Shown: in pieces, positions 1 to 6,519 of the stretch
Position numbering within the stretch: position 1 is the first letter of the stretch
How the letters are laid out: the number at the start of each line of letters is the position of its first letter
Assembly: GCA_029287645.1 (NCBI GenBank)
Contig: JARFQS010000605.1
Span: 1-7,023 of the forward strand
Length of the DNA: 7,023 nt
Direction of reading: 5' to 3'
From: Thermoanaerobaculia bacterium
Lineage (GTDB): Bacteria; Acidobacteriota; Thermoanaerobaculia; Multivoradales; JAHEKO01
Notes under the pieces: model-generated
The model's input: the letters and a program-made list of their open reading frames with translations, nothing else
Told to the model about the DNA's origin: nothing
Database searches by the model: none
Translations under genes and position numbers: made by a program

Positions 1-1
1 C

Positions 2-541
2 TCGGAGGAGGTCGTCGGGAAGCTGAGCGGCGAGTTCGGCATCGACAATGTCATGGCCGTGCCGCGTCTCGAGAAGATCGTTCTCAACATGGGTCTCGGT
101 GAGGCGACGCAGAACATCAAGATACTCGATACGGCGGTCGAGGAGATGGCGCAGGTGGCTGGTCAGCAACCGACCATCACTCGAGCCAAGAAATCGATCG
201 CTGCCTTCAAGGTGCGCGAGGGAATGCCCATCGGCTGCCGGGTGACGCTGCGTGGAGATCGCATGTGGAACTTCCTGGATCGCCTGATCGCCATCGCATT
301 GCCCCGGGTGCGGGATTTTCGGGGAGTGCCCAGCGACAGTTTCGACGGTCGTGGCAACTACACCCTGGGTGTCCGAGATCACTTGATCTTCCCCGACCTC
401 GACTACGACAAGGTGGATCGGTCGAAGGGACTGAACATCACGATTGTCACCAGCGCCAATACGGATGAGCAGGCTTTCTATCTACTTCGCGAGCTGGGCA
501 TGCCCTTCGCTCGCAGCCGATCCGGCGCTGCCGCTGAATAG
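2..541 (+). CDS. rplE: 50S ribosomal protein L5, 5'-truncated by window edge
   Basis: L5 binds 5S rRNA in the central protuberance of the 50S subunit and contacts P-site tRNA and the small subunit. The reading frame is open from base 2, giving 179 visible residues. The conserved block [16 protein letters not shown] lies at visible residues 20-35, followed by the L5 signature region ([20 protein letters not shown]) and the later MPF motif. The ATG at 53 is internal, because conserved L5 sequence precedes it ([13 protein letters not shown]), so the true start is a few codons upstream of the window; E. coli L5 is 179 residues in total. After MPF there is a short extension ending SGAAAE where many L5 proteins end in RK. 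Nineteen bases separate its TAG from rpsN. In E. coli, S8 represses the spc operon by binding around the rplE start; that region is not in this window. Confidence 0.97.
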   Translation, partial: SEEVVGKLSGEFGIDNVMAVPRLEKIVLNMGLGEATQNIKILDTAVEEMAQVAGQQPTITRAKKSIAAFKVREGMPIGCRVTLRGDRMWNFLDRLIAIALPRVRDFRGVPSDSFDGRGNYTLGVRDHLIFPDLDYDKVDRSKGLNITIVTSANTDEQAFYLLRELGMPFARSRSGAAAE

Positions 542-546
542 ACAGC

Positions 547-553
547 AAGGAGA
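547..553 (+). promoter_or_regulatory. Shine-Dalgarno site for rpsN that selects the GTG start
   Basis: AAGGAGA lies seven bases before the GTG at 561, which is good spacing. The in-frame ATG at 579 has no comparable purine-rich site at the right distance, so this element favours GTG as the true start. Confidence 0.8.
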
Positions 554-560
554 TCTGAAC

Positions 561-746
561 GTGGCAACCACAGCAAAAATGGCCAAGAACTCGAAAGAGC
601 CGAAGTACGCCGTCCGGCACCGGAATCGCTGTCAGCGCTGTGGGCGCCCACGCGGCTATCTTCGCAAGTTCGGCCTATGCCGAATCTGCTTCAGAAACCT
701 GGCCCTGCAGGGTTACCTGCCGGGAGTCATCAAGGCCAGTTGGTAG
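561..746 (+). CDS. rpsN: 30S ribosomal protein S14, zinc-binding (type Z)
   Basis: S14 is a 30S head protein that assembles late onto 16S rRNA near S3, S10 and S19. Starting at the GTG at 561 gives exactly 61 residues, the usual length of the short zinc-binding S14 class. The zinc ribbon is complete: Cys24-x2-Cys27 and Cys40-x2-Cys43, within [20 protein letters not shown], and the protein ends in the characteristic GVIKASW. The in-frame ATG at 579 would give 55 residues and lacks a good ribosome binding site. The frame is also open upstream into rplE, but that part is not S14-like. It lies between rplE and rpsH, the standard spc position. The zinc-free paralogue of about 100 residues, used by E. 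coli and by some bacteria under zinc starvation, is not in this window. Confidence 0.97.
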   Translation: MATTAKMAKNSKEPKYAVRHRNRCQRCGRPRGYLRKFGLCRICFRNLALQGYLPGVIKASW

Positions 747-806
747 GAACTTCGAGCTCGAGCACATGAGTCGCAAAGAGAGACAGGGGCCAGTGGAGGA
801 ATTGTT

Positions 807-1208
807 ATGACGATGACCGATCCGGTTGCAGATCTACTGAGTCGGATGCGCACCGCATACCTGGCGAAACACGATCGCCTGGATGTACCCGTATCGAAGC
901 TCAAGCTCGAGGTCTGCCGGATCCTGAAGGAGCAGGGGTACGTGGAGTCGTACCAGGTTCTGGAGGGTGATCCGGTGAAGAAGCAGGTGCGCATCTTTCT
1001 GCGCTACACCCCCGACGGGGAACCCCTGATTCGCAGCATCAAGCGGATCAGCAAGCCGGGTCGACGCGTCTACAAGGGTGCCGAGGAAATTCGTCCCGTT
1101 CTGAACGGACTGGGAGTTGGGATCATCTCGACCTCGCAGGGACTGCTGACCGATGCACAGGCGCGAAAGCGCCGCGTCGGGGGCGAGGTCCTGTGTGAGG
1201 TCTACTAG
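807..1208 (+). CDS. rpsH: 30S ribosomal protein S8
   Basis: S8 is a primary 16S rRNA-binding protein that organises the central domain (helix 21) of the 30S subunit; in E. coli it also represses spc operon translation. The 133-residue product begins MTMTDPVADLLSRMRTA, the typical S8 opening. It carries the conserved C-terminal rRNA-binding motif STSQGLLTDAQARKRRVGGE (residues 108-127) and ends GGEVLCEVY. The start at 807 is supported by GGAGGA at 795-800, six bases upstream. The second in-frame ATG at 813 would remove only two residues. The 60-base gap after rpsN is the longest intergenic space in the window. The rplF Shine-Dalgarno overlaps this gene's stop codon, which suggests coupling of the two. 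Confidence 0.98.
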   Translation: MTMTDPVADLLSRMRTAYLAKHDRLDVPVSKLKLEVCRILKEQGYVESYQVLEGDPVKKQVRIFLRYTPDGEPLIRSIKRISKPGRRVYKGAEEIRPVLNGLGVGIISTSQGLLTDAQARKRRVGGEVLCEVY

Positions 1209-1212
1209 GAGG
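1207..1212 (+). promoter_or_regulatory. Shine-Dalgarno site for rplF overlapping the rpsH stop
   Basis: AGGAGG, a perfect anti-16S match, uses the last two bases of the rpsH TAG stop and lies eight bases before the rplF ATG. Ribosomes finishing S8 therefore terminate on the rplF initiation site, an arrangement compatible with translational coupling. Confidence 0.8.
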
Positions 1213-1220
1213 CCGGTGTC

Positions 1221-1769
1221 ATGTCGCGCGTAGGAAAACAGCCCATTTCGATTCCCCAGGGCGTCAAGGTGACGGTGGAGGATCGGGAGTTCGTGGCCGA
1301 GGGCCCGAAGGGCAAGGTGAGGCAGTCTCTGCTGGAGGGTATCCCGGTGGAGATCGAAGATGGTGTCGTGACCGTGAGCCGGAACGATGACAGTGGAGAC
1401 CTGCGCTCCAAGCATGGACTCATGCGAGCTCTGCTGGCCAACGCCGTGGCTGGGGTCTCGGAAGGCTTCAGCAAGCAGTTGGAGATTCACGGCGTCGGCT
1501 ATCGCGCCTCGCTCCAGGGTAAGGAGATCCACCTGTCCCTGGGCTATTCGCACCCAATTGTCTTCCCGGTGCCTGAAGGTATCGAGGTCCAGGTCGACGA
1601 GAAGGCGGGCAAGATCACGGTCAGCGGTGCTGACCGTCAGCAGGTAGGTCAAGTGGCGGCGAACATCCGCCGGTTGCGCAAGCCGGAGCCCTACAAGGGC
1701 AAGGGTATTCGCTATTCCGACGAGATCGTGCGTCGCAAGGTCGGCAAGGCCGGCGCCACCGCCAAGTAG
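1221..1769 (+). CDS. rplF: 50S ribosomal protein L6
   Basis: L6 binds 23S rRNA near the sarcin-ricin loop and the base of the L7/L12 stalk, where translation factors dock. The 182-residue product is close to the family norm (177 in E. coli). It opens MSRVGKQPISIPQGVKV and contains the two repeated alpha/beta L6 domains, roughly residues 10-82 and 90-165. The rRNA-binding signature PEPYKGKGIRY is at 155-165, followed by a basic tail RRKVGKAGATAK. The start has an ideal Shine-Dalgarno (1207-1212) and no competing upstream start. It sits 12 bases after rpsH and 19 before rplR, the standard spc order. Confidence 0.98.
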   Translation: MSRVGKQPISIPQGVKVTVEDREFVAEGPKGKVRQSLLEGIPVEIEDGVVTVSRNDDSGDLRSKHGLMRALLANAVAGVSEGFSKQLEIHGVGYRASLQGKEIHLSLGYSHPIVFPVPEGIEVQVDEKAGKITVSGADRQQVGQVAANIRRLRKPEPYKGKGIRYSDEIVRRKVGKAGATAK

Positions 1770-1788
1770 AGAGGGTCGAGGAGAGATC

Positions 1789-2160
1789 ATGGATAAGGCA
1801 CAGGAAAAACGCTTGCGTCGAAAGCGGGCCCACCGAAGGGTTCGCAGCTCGGTGCAGGGATCGAGCCATCGCCCCCGGTTGGCGGTTTTCAAGAGCCTGA
1901 AGTTCGTGTACGCGCAGGTCATCGACGACTTGCAGGGAGTCACCCTCGTGCAGGCCAACTCGGGAGAGCCCGAGATCCTGAAGAAGCTCGAGGGTGGCAG
2001 CAAGTCCAAGGCGGCGGCGCGAATGGTGGGCGAAGCTCTGGGTGAGCGCGCCAAGGCAAAGGGTATCGATGCCGTGGTCTTCGATCGCGGCGGCTACATC
2101 TTTCACGGCAGGGTCAAGGAAGTGGCGGAAGGTGCCCGCTCCAAGGGCCTGGATTTCTAG
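1789..2160 (+). CDS. rplR: 50S ribosomal protein L18
   Basis: L18 binds 5S rRNA and, with L5, attaches it to the 50S central protuberance. The 123-residue product has a strongly basic N-terminus (residues 3-30, many Arg/Lys/His), usual for the rRNA-contacting end. The conserved core [19 protein letters not shown] lies at 29-47. The family-typical C-terminus [20 protein letters not shown] (98-117) is followed by SKGLDF. The length is typical (117 in E. coli). GAGGAG at 1778-1783 lies five bases before the ATG. The following 44-base spacer before rpsE is one of the longer ones in the window; I see no convincing terminator or promoter in it. Confidence 0.98.
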   Translation: MDKAQEKRLRRKRAHRRVRSSVQGSSHRPRLAVFKSLKFVYAQVIDDLQGVTLVQANSGEPEILKKLEGGSKSKAAARMVGEALGERAKAKGIDAVVFDRGGYIFHGRVKEVAEGARSKGLDF

Positions 2161-2190
2161 CCTGGGAAGCAGTCTGCTGATAGGCGAAGC

Positions 2191-2197
2191 GGAGGAG
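2191..2197 (+). promoter_or_regulatory. Shine-Dalgarno site for rpsE that selects the TTG start
   Basis: GGAGGAG lies seven bases before the TTG at 2205. This very strong site, and the fact that S5 homology begins directly after it, identify TTG as the rpsE start. A strong site may compensate for the weak start codon. Confidence 0.8.
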
Positions 2198-2204
2198 AAT
2201 CAAG

Positions 2205-2768
2205 TTGGCTAGAGACTTTAATAGCGAGCCCGAGTTTTTCGAGCAGGTCATCGACATCAACCGGGTGACGAAGGTCGTCAAGGGTGGTAAGAACTTCTCT
2301 TTCACGGCCCTGGTGGTGATTGGCGACGGGAACGGACGCGTCGGATACGGATCTGGCAAGGCCAAGGAAGTACCCAGCGCTATTCGCAAGGGAATCGACA
2401 TCGCCAAGAAGAACCTCTTCAGGTTTCCGATGCGGGGTACTACGGTGCCGCATGAAGCTCTGGGGCGTTTCGGCGCCAGTCGGGTGCTCCTGAAGCCTGC
2501 ATCCGAGGGAACCGGGGTCATCGCAGGTGGTGCCGTCAGGGCAGTCGTGGAGAGCGCCGGATATCAGGACATTCTCACCAAGTCTCTGGGGTCGAAGAAT
2601 CCCAACAACGTGGTGAAGGCGACGATGGACGCTCTGGCGCAGTTGCGTAGTGAGAAAGAGGTGCGTCGTCTCCGTGGGCTGAAGGAGATCGAGCCCGCCG
2701 CCGAGAAGGCCGCCGAGTCCGACACGGCCGAAGAGGCCGACATGGGCACGGAAGAAGACAACCAGTAG
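2205..2768 (+). CDS. rpsE: 30S ribosomal protein S5 with an acidic C-terminal tail
   Basis: S5 sits at the mRNA entry channel of the 30S subunit and affects decoding fidelity, mRNA unwinding and spectinomycin sensitivity. Translation from TTG gives 187 residues. The double-stranded-RNA-binding-like N-domain carries the S5 signature around residues 20-62 ([13 protein letters not shown], then [18 protein letters not shown]). The C-domain includes [21 protein letters not shown] (89-109) and the [14 protein letters not shown] motif (127-140). The conserved part ends near RRLRGL (154-159). After it comes a tail, residues 164-187, with nine Asp/Glu and one Lys, which makes the protein longer than E. 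coli S5 (166 residues). No ATG lies close enough upstream to be an alternative start. The spectinomycin-related loop (about 20-30) looks normal. Confidence 0.97.
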   Translation: MARDFNSEPEFFEQVIDINRVTKVVKGGKNFSFTALVVIGDGNGRVGYGSGKAKEVPSAIRKGIDIAKKNLFRFPMRGTTVPHEALGRFGASRVLLKPASEGTGVIAGGAVRAVVESAGYQDILTKSLGSKNPNNVVKATMDALAQLRSEKEVRRLRGLKEIEPAAEKAAESDTAEEADMGTEEDNQ

Positions 2769-2783
2769 AGCCGGGGAAGAGCC

Positions 2784-2975
2784 ATGGCGAAACAGAACAC
2801 GCTTAGGATCCGACAGATCAGGAGCCCGATAGGGCGCCCCAAGAATCAGCACGAGGTGCTCAGAAGCCTCGGATTGAGACGTATCCGGCAGGAGGTGGTT
2901 CGGGTCGATACCCCTGCGGTCAGGGGAATGGTGGCCAAGATCCCACATCTGGCAGAGATCGTGGAGGAATCGTGA
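2784..2975 (+). CDS. rpmD: 50S ribosomal protein L30
   Basis: L30 is a small 50S protein binding 23S rRNA near helix 38 and domain II. The 63-residue product matches the bacterial L30 pattern: [20 protein letters not shown] (residues 6-25), then LRSLGLRRI and the closing [14 protein letters not shown]. Length is typical (58-60 in many species) with a short EES tail. The ribosome binding site is mediocre (GGGGAAGAG, 2773-2781), and the gene begins 15 bases after rpsE, so initiation may rely partly on coupling. Its TGA stop overlaps the rplO ATG by one base. Confidence 0.97.
   Translation: MAKQNTLRIRQIRSPIGRPKNQHEVLRSLGLRRIRQEVVRVDTPAVRGMVAKIPHLAEIVEES
2963..2968 (+). promoter_or_regulatory. 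Shine-Dalgarno site for rplO, inside the rpmD end
   Basis: GGAGGA lies six bases before the ATG at 2975 but only three before the in-frame GTG at 2972. The spacing, together with the typical L15 opening MKLHDL, selects the ATG, which overlaps the rpmD TGA as TGATG. Confidence 0.75.
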
Positions 2976-3412
2976 TGAAGTTGCATGACCTTTCGCCAGC
3001 CAAGGGCTCCAAGCGGCCCAAGAAGCGAATCGGGCGTGGCCCCGGCTCGGGACACGGGAAGACTGCAGGCCGGGGGCACAAGGGACAGCGATCACGTTCC
3101 GGCTTCAGTCAGCGGGCCGGCTTCGAGGGTGGCCAGATGCCGTTGGTGAGAAGAGTTCCCAAGCGGGGATTCACCAATATCTTCCGGACGGAGTATCAGG
3201 TCGTCAACGTGGCGCGCCTAGCCGACTTCGAGGGCGAGGTGAGCCCCGAGAGCCTGGTCGAGCGAGGAGTGGTTCGATCGGGTCAGCCCGTCAAGGTGCT
3301 GGGAAATGGCGAGATTTCGACGGCCCTGACTGTGAAAGCCCACAAATTCAGTGCCACTGCCCGCGCCAAGATCGAGGCGGCAGGTGGCAGCTGCGAGGTG
3401 CTTGAATCGTGA
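2975..3412 (+). CDS. rplO: 50S ribosomal protein L15
   Basis: L15 is a 23S rRNA-binding protein important for late 50S assembly. The start is placed at ATG 2975, giving 145 residues (144 in E. coli) and the canonical [20 protein letters not shown]. The alternative GTG at 2972 adds one residue and is too close to the Shine-Dalgarno. The N-terminal third is the extended Gly/Arg/Lys-rich rRNA-penetrating arm ([19 protein letters not shown], residues 20-38), followed by [18 protein letters not shown]. The C-terminal L15 signature lies at about 120-143 ([18 protein letters not shown] within it). It overlaps rpmD by one base and secY by four, so the three are probably translationally coupled. Confidence 0.98.
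   Translation: MKLHDLSPAKGSKRPKKRIGRGPGSGHGKTAGRGHKGQRSRSGFSQRAGFEGGQMPLVRRVPKRGFTNIFRTEYQVVNVARLADFEGEVSPESLVERGVVRSGQPVKVLGNGEISTALTVKAHKFSATARAKIEAAGGSCEVLES
3395..3400 (+). promoter_or_regulatory. Shine-Dalgarno site for secY inside rplO
   Basis: GAGGTG lies eight bases before the GTG at 3409 and is embedded in the last codons of rplO. It supports the GTG start, which overlaps the rplO stop as GTGA. Confidence 0.65.
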
Positions 3413-4791
3413 TCGAGAGCTTTCGCAATATCTTTGCGATTCCAGAGCTGCGCAAGAGGGTCCTGTTCACCTTCGGTCTGTTGGCCGTGTATCGGATCGG
3501 CTGCAACATTCCGACGCCAGGTATCGATCCGCAAGCCCTGGTCGAGTTCATGGGGGCGATGCAGAACACGCTGCTGGGCTTCGTGAACACCTTTACCGGA
3601 GGCAGCTTGAAGCGCGTCGCTGTTTTCGCGCTGGGCATCATGCCCTACATCACGTCGTCCATCATCTTGCAGCTGTTGACGGTCGTGTGGCCCTACCTCG
3701 AGAAGCTCTCCAAAGAGGGTGAGCTGGGTCGGCGCAAGATCACCCAGTACACACGCTACCTGACGATGGGTATCTCCCTGATCCAGTCGGCCGGAATCAG
3801 TCTGTGGCTGGAAAAGACGACGACCCCGGGTGGAGCGCCTCTGGTACCTCATCCAGGCTGGGGTTTTCGCATCATCACCATGCTCACCTTGACCACCGGC
3901 TGTGCCTTCGTGATGTGGCTGGGCGAGCAGATCACCGAACGGGGCGTAGGCAACGGTATCTCCTTGATCATTTTCGCGGGCATCGTGGTCGGTCTTCCCG
4001 GTGCCATCGTCCAGACGATCAGCAGTCTCCAGAGTGGCACCACATCGGTGCTCAAGATGCTGATTCTGATCGTCTTCATGTTCGCGGTGGTGGCGTTTAT
4101 CGTCTATATGGAGCGTGCCCAACGTCGCATACCCGTGCAATATGCAAAGCGCGTCGTGGGACGCAGGATCTACGGTGGGCAAAACACATATCTGCCTCTG
4201 CGGGTCAATACCGGCGGTGTGATTCCAGTCATCTTCGCCAGTTCGGTGGTGATGATTCCGACGACGATCGCCGGCATGTTCCAGAACGAGTGGCTGCAGA
4301 ACATCGCCGATGCGATCTCTTGGGGCCAGCCCATCTACTACCTTCTCTATGCCTCCGCGATCATCTTCTTCAGCTACTTCTATGTGTCCATCATCTTCAA
4401 CCCGGCAGATACGGCTGAGAATCTCCGCAAGTACGGTGGGTTCATTCCCGGGATTCGCTCGGGCCGCCGAACCGCTGAGTACATCGATCGCATCCTCACC
4501 CGATTGACGTTGGTCGGTGCGGTCTATCTGGCTGCGGTCTCGATTCTGCCGGAGTTCCTGCTCAGCGGCATGAAGGTCGAGGGCCTGCCGTTCATCGGGT
4601 CGACTCTCGATGCGGTGATGCCAGCGTGGTTCACACAGGGAATGGGGATCCAGTTCTACTTCGGCGGTACCTCCCTGCTGATCGTCGTCGGCGTCGCGAT
4701 GGATACGGTGCAGCAGGTCGAAAGCCAGCTGGTGATGCGCAACTACGAGGGATTCATGAAGCGAGGGAGGATCCGCGGCCGCAGGGGATAG
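3409..4791 (+). CDS. secY: Sec translocon channel subunit SecY
   Basis: SecY is the inner-membrane channel of SecYEG, moving unfolded proteins across or into the membrane with SecA or the ribosome. The GTG start gives 460 residues, slightly longer than E. coli (443). Ten membrane segments can be placed at roughly 17-35, 70-93, 115-134, 153-171, 181-203, 213-233, 268-290, 308-330, 365-387 and 410-430, with the plug region near 57-67. The signature [20 protein letters not shown] is at 172-191. The cytoplasmic loop with [15 protein letters not shown] (234-248) and the SecA/ribosome-contact loop around [20 protein letters not shown] (331-350) are intact. The C-terminus [20 protein letters not shown] is typical. 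A Pro/Gly-rich external loop (135-150) accounts for part of the extra length. Following L15 is its standard location. Confidence 0.98.
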   Translation: MIESFRNIFAIPELRKRVLFTFGLLAVYRIGCNIPTPGIDPQALVEFMGAMQNTLLGFVNTFTGGSLKRVAVFALGIMPYITSSIILQLLTVVWPYLEKLSKEGELGRRKITQYTRYLTMGISLIQSAGISLWLEKTTTPGGAPLVPHPGWGFRIITMLTLTTGCAFVMWLGEQITERGVGNGISLIIFAGIVVGLPGAIVQTISSLQSGTTSVLKMLILIVFMFAVVAFIVYMERAQRRIPVQYAKRVVGRRIYGGQNTYLPLRVNTGGVIPVIFASSVVMIPTTIAGMFQNEWLQNIADAISWGQPIYYLLYASAIIFFSYFYVSIIFNPADTAENLRKYGGFIPGIRSGRRTAEYIDRILTRLTLVGAVYLAAVSILPEFLLSGMKVEGLPFIGSTLDAVMPAWFTQGMGIQFYFGGTSLLIVVGVAMDTVQQVESQLVMRNYEGFMKRGRIRGRRG

Positions 4792-4822
4792 GTGATCCCG
4801 GACGACTTCGGATACGACGGCA

Positions 4823-5386
4823 ATGCGAATCATACTTCTTGGAGCCCCCGGTTCGGGCAAAGGCACCCAGGCAGCTCTTCTCGCCGAAGAGCTGGGCATC
4901 CCTGCCATCTCCACAGGTGAGATGCTGAGGCAGGCTGTCGCCGCCGGTACGCCACTGGGAGAGAAGGTCAAGCAGGTCATGAGCTCCGGGGACCTGGTGG
5001 ACGACGCCACCATGGGCGAGGTCGTCAAGGAGCGTCTGGCCAGGAAGGATGCCAACGAGGGGTTCATCCTGGACGGCTACCCGCGTACCCTGGCGCAGGC
5101 CGACCTGTTGACCGAGATCCTGGAGGAAATGGAATCCGAGTTGGATGGCGTGCTCTACCTGCAGGTACCCGAAGCCGTGTTGGTGGAGCGAATCCTGGGC
5201 CGCCGGAGGGCCGACGACACCGAAGGCGTGATTCGGCAACGACTGGTGGTCTACAAGCGGCAAACGCAGCCGCTGGTCGAGTACTACAAGCAGAGAGGGA
5301 AGCTGACGGCGATCGATGGTGATCGACTCATTGAAGAAGTGGCGGGAGCCTTTCTCGAAGCCCTGGGTCGCAAGGTGAATGCGTAA
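4823..5386 (+). CDS. adk: Adenylate kinase, short-LID form
   Basis: Adenylate kinase converts ATP + AMP to 2 ADP in the cytoplasm. The 187-residue product has the P-loop GAPGSGKGT (residues 7-15), the AMP-binding STGEMLR segment (30-36) and the family signature FILDGYPRTLAQ (81-92). LID-side arginines are present: R123, R127, and R129 and R140 in RADDTEGVIRQR. The LID is the short type: only a few residues separate LGRR from RADD, without the roughly 27-residue insertion (zinc-binding in some species) of long-form enzymes such as the 214-residue E. coli Adk. The start must be 4823, since any later start would remove the P-loop, yet no good Shine-Dalgarno precedes it. It lies 31 bases after secY and its TAA overlaps the map ATG. 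Confidence 0.98.
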   Translation: MRIILLGAPGSGKGTQAALLAEELGIPAISTGEMLRQAVAAGTPLGEKVKQVMSSGDLVDDATMGEVVKERLARKDANEGFILDGYPRTLAQADLLTEILEEMESELDGVLYLQVPEAVLVERILGRRRADDTEGVIRQRLVVYKRQTQPLVEYYKQRGKLTAIDGDRLIEEVAGAFLEALGRKVNA

Positions 5387-6141
5387 TGGTTCTGAAGACC
5401 ACAGGCGAGATCGAGCTGATGGACGAGGCGAATCGCATCGTCCACCAGGTCCTGAATGGGATCACCGAGCTGATCGTCCCCGGTGTGACCACCGCCGAGC
5501 TCGACAGCTTCGCCGAGGACTACATCCGGGGAGCTGGTGGCGTGCCCGCGTTCTTGAACTATCGTGGGTTTCCAGCCACCCTGTGCACGTCGATCAACGA
5601 CGTCATCGTGCACGGTATTCCCGACCAGACGCCGCTCGAGAAGGGCGACATTGTCGGCGTGGACTGCGGGGTTCTGTACAAAGGCTACTACGGCGATGCG
5701 GCTCGCACCTATGCGGTCGGCGAGGTCAGCTCACAAGCCAAGCAACTGATGGATGTGACGCGGGAGTCGCTCGATCTGGCGATTCGGGAGATCGAACCGG
5801 GAAAGCGGCTTTCGGACATCGGCCATGCCGTACAGAGCCATGTCGAGAAGTTCGGATTTTCAGTGGTCAGAGAGTTTGTCGGGCACGGCATCGGGGTGGC
5901 CCTCCACGAGGACCCGCAGGTTCCCAATTTCGGCCAGCCGGGACGGGGTCCGGTTCTCGAGACCGGTATGGTTTTGGCCATCGAGCCGATGGTCAATGCG
6001 GGCGAGCCCGGCGTCAAGGTGGACGCGGACGGATGGACCGCACGAACCACGGACGGCGCTCTTTCGGCGCATTTCGAGTTTTCGGTCGCGGTGACCGAGA
6101 ATGGGCAAAAGGTTCTGGGTAGAAGCCAGGCGGCGGCCTGA
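5386..6141 (+). CDS. map: Methionine aminopeptidase, type I
   Basis: Map removes the initiator methionine from nascent proteins when the second residue is small; it is a dinuclear-metal pita-bread enzyme. The 251-residue product has all five metal ligands: Asp93 (GVDCG), Asp104 (YYGDAAR), His167 (GHGIG), Glu200 (AIEPM) and Glu231 (HFEFSVAV). The substrate-site histidines are His76 (VIVHGIP) and His174 ([10 protein letters not shown]). [20 protein letters not shown] (57-75 region) is the usual S1-pocket region. It lacks the roughly 60-residue type II insert and any N-terminal SH3-binding or zinc-finger extension, so it is the short bacterial type I form (264 in E. coli). The ATG overlaps the adk stop (TAATG), with AAGGTGA at 5372-5378 seven bases upstream, so adk and map are probably coupled. 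Confidence 0.98.
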   Translation: MVLKTTGEIELMDEANRIVHQVLNGITELIVPGVTTAELDSFAEDYIRGAGGVPAFLNYRGFPATLCTSINDVIVHGIPDQTPLEKGDIVGVDCGVLYKGYYGDAARTYAVGEVSSQAKQLMDVTRESLDLAIREIEPGKRLSDIGHAVQSHVEKFGFSVVREFVGHGIGVALHEDPQVPNFGQPGRGPVLETGMVLAIEPMVNAGEPGVKVDADGWTARTTDGALSAHFEFSVAVTENGQKVLGRSQAAA

Positions 6142-6161
6142 GCGCCGCTGCTCGAAAGCTA

Positions 6162-6167
6162 AAGGAG
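6162..6167 (+). promoter_or_regulatory. Shine-Dalgarno site for infA that selects the TTG start
   Basis: AAGGAG lies five bases before the TTG at 6173. It identifies the TTG start, which gives a product of exactly IF-1 length. The in-frame ATG at 6101, inside map, would add 24 residues that do not resemble IF-1. Confidence 0.8.
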
Positions 6168-6172
6168 AAGAC

Positions 6173-6391
6173 TTGGCCAAAGAAGAAGCGATCGAAGTCG
6201 AAGCTGTGGTGGTGGAACCTCTGCCAAACGCTATGTTTCGTGTCGAGCTCGAAAATGGCCATCAGGTATTGGCACACGTCTCCGGGAAGATGCGGAAGCA
6301 CTTCATTCGCATCCTGCCGGGCGACAGGGTCCGCGTGGAGCTGTCTCCCTACGATCTGACCCGTGGCCGTATCGTCTATAGATTGAGGTAA
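6173..6391 (+). CDS. infA: Translation initiation factor IF-1
   Basis: IF-1 binds the 30S A site during initiation and supports IF-2 and IF-3 in selecting initiator tRNA. From the TTG at 6173 the product is 72 residues, the same as E. coli IF-1. It is a single S1/OB-fold domain: [20 protein letters not shown] at the start, [20 protein letters not shown] (21-40), [20 protein letters not shown] (41-60), then [12 protein letters not shown]. The basic and aromatic residues used for 16S rRNA contact are present (Lys39, Arg41, His43, Phe44, Arg46). It follows map by 31 bases and precedes rpmJ by 14, the arrangement seen in Gram-positives and many other phyla. The deltaproteobacterial-like wording of the N-terminus is one reason for the taxonomic suggestion, but that is from memory. 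Confidence 0.97.
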   Translation: MAKEEAIEVEAVVVEPLPNAMFRVELENGHQVLAHVSGKMRKHFIRILPGDRVRVELSPYDLTRGRIVYRLR

Positions 6392-6405
6392 CCGAGGAAG
6401 TCGCT

Positions 6406-6519
6406 ATGAAAGTGCGTTCGTCAGTCAAACGAATGTGTCCGAAGTGCAAGATCATCCGCCGTCACGGCGTGGTGAGGGTGATTTGTGAGAACCCGAAACA
6501 CAAGCAACGACAAGGATAA
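6406..6519 (+). CDS. rpmJ: 50S ribosomal protein L36, zinc-binding form
   Basis: L36 is the smallest 50S protein, binding 23S rRNA near helices 91-97 under the L7/L12 stalk base. The 37-codon reading frame begins [20 protein letters not shown] and continues with [17 protein letters not shown]. This is the full length and pattern of the classic zinc-ribbon (C+) form, with ligands Cys11, Cys14, Cys27 and His32. GAGGA at 6394-6398 lies seven bases before the ATG. It stands between infA and rpsM as in most bacteria with this gene order. Its TAA overlaps the purine-rich AAGGTGA used by rpsM. Confidence 0.97.
   Translation: MKVRSSVKRMCPKCKIIRRHGVVRVICENPKHKQRQG

Noticed and set aside
53..55. ATG at 53 as the rplE start
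   Set aside because: L5-like sequence continues upstream in frame to the window edge, so this methionine is internal and the real start is outside the window.
444..560. N-terminal extension of rpsN from the ATG at 444
   Set aside because: It would overlap rplE by almost 100 bases, does not resemble S14, and has no ribosome binding site; GTG 561 gives the exact family length.
834..2054. 406-codon open frame on the minus strand across rpsH, rplF and rplR
   Set aside because: It is a shadow of three well-supported ribosomal protein genes, crosses their intergenic gaps without any break in logic, and matches no family I recognise.
2161..2204. Possible terminator or promoter in the rplR-rpsE spacer
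   Set aside because: Only a tiny inverted repeat (AGCAG/CTGCT with a one-base centre) is present. There is no stable stem, no U-tract and no clear -35/-10 pair.
2157..3095. 312-codon open frame on the minus strand across rpsE, rpmD and rplO
   Set aside because: It is antisense to conserved ribosomal genes, with no recognisable motif. The length is explained by codon bias on the real strand.
3283..5067. 594-codon open frame on the minus strand across secY and adk
   Set aside because: It lies antisense to two certain genes. Its composition (rich in His, Asp, Gln and Arg, no recognisable domain) is what the complementary strand of GC-rich coding DNA gives. It has no ribosome binding site that I can see.
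5379..6122. 247-codon plus-strand frame overlapping map in another phase
   Set aside because: map has all its catalytic residues in its own frame. The overlapping frame is Arg/Gly-rich and typical of a shifted read of GC-rich DNA.
6101..6172. N-terminal extension of infA from the ATG at 6101
   Set aside because: It runs inside the map C-terminus and adds residues absent from IF-1; TTG 6173 has a strong Shine-Dalgarno and gives 72 residues.
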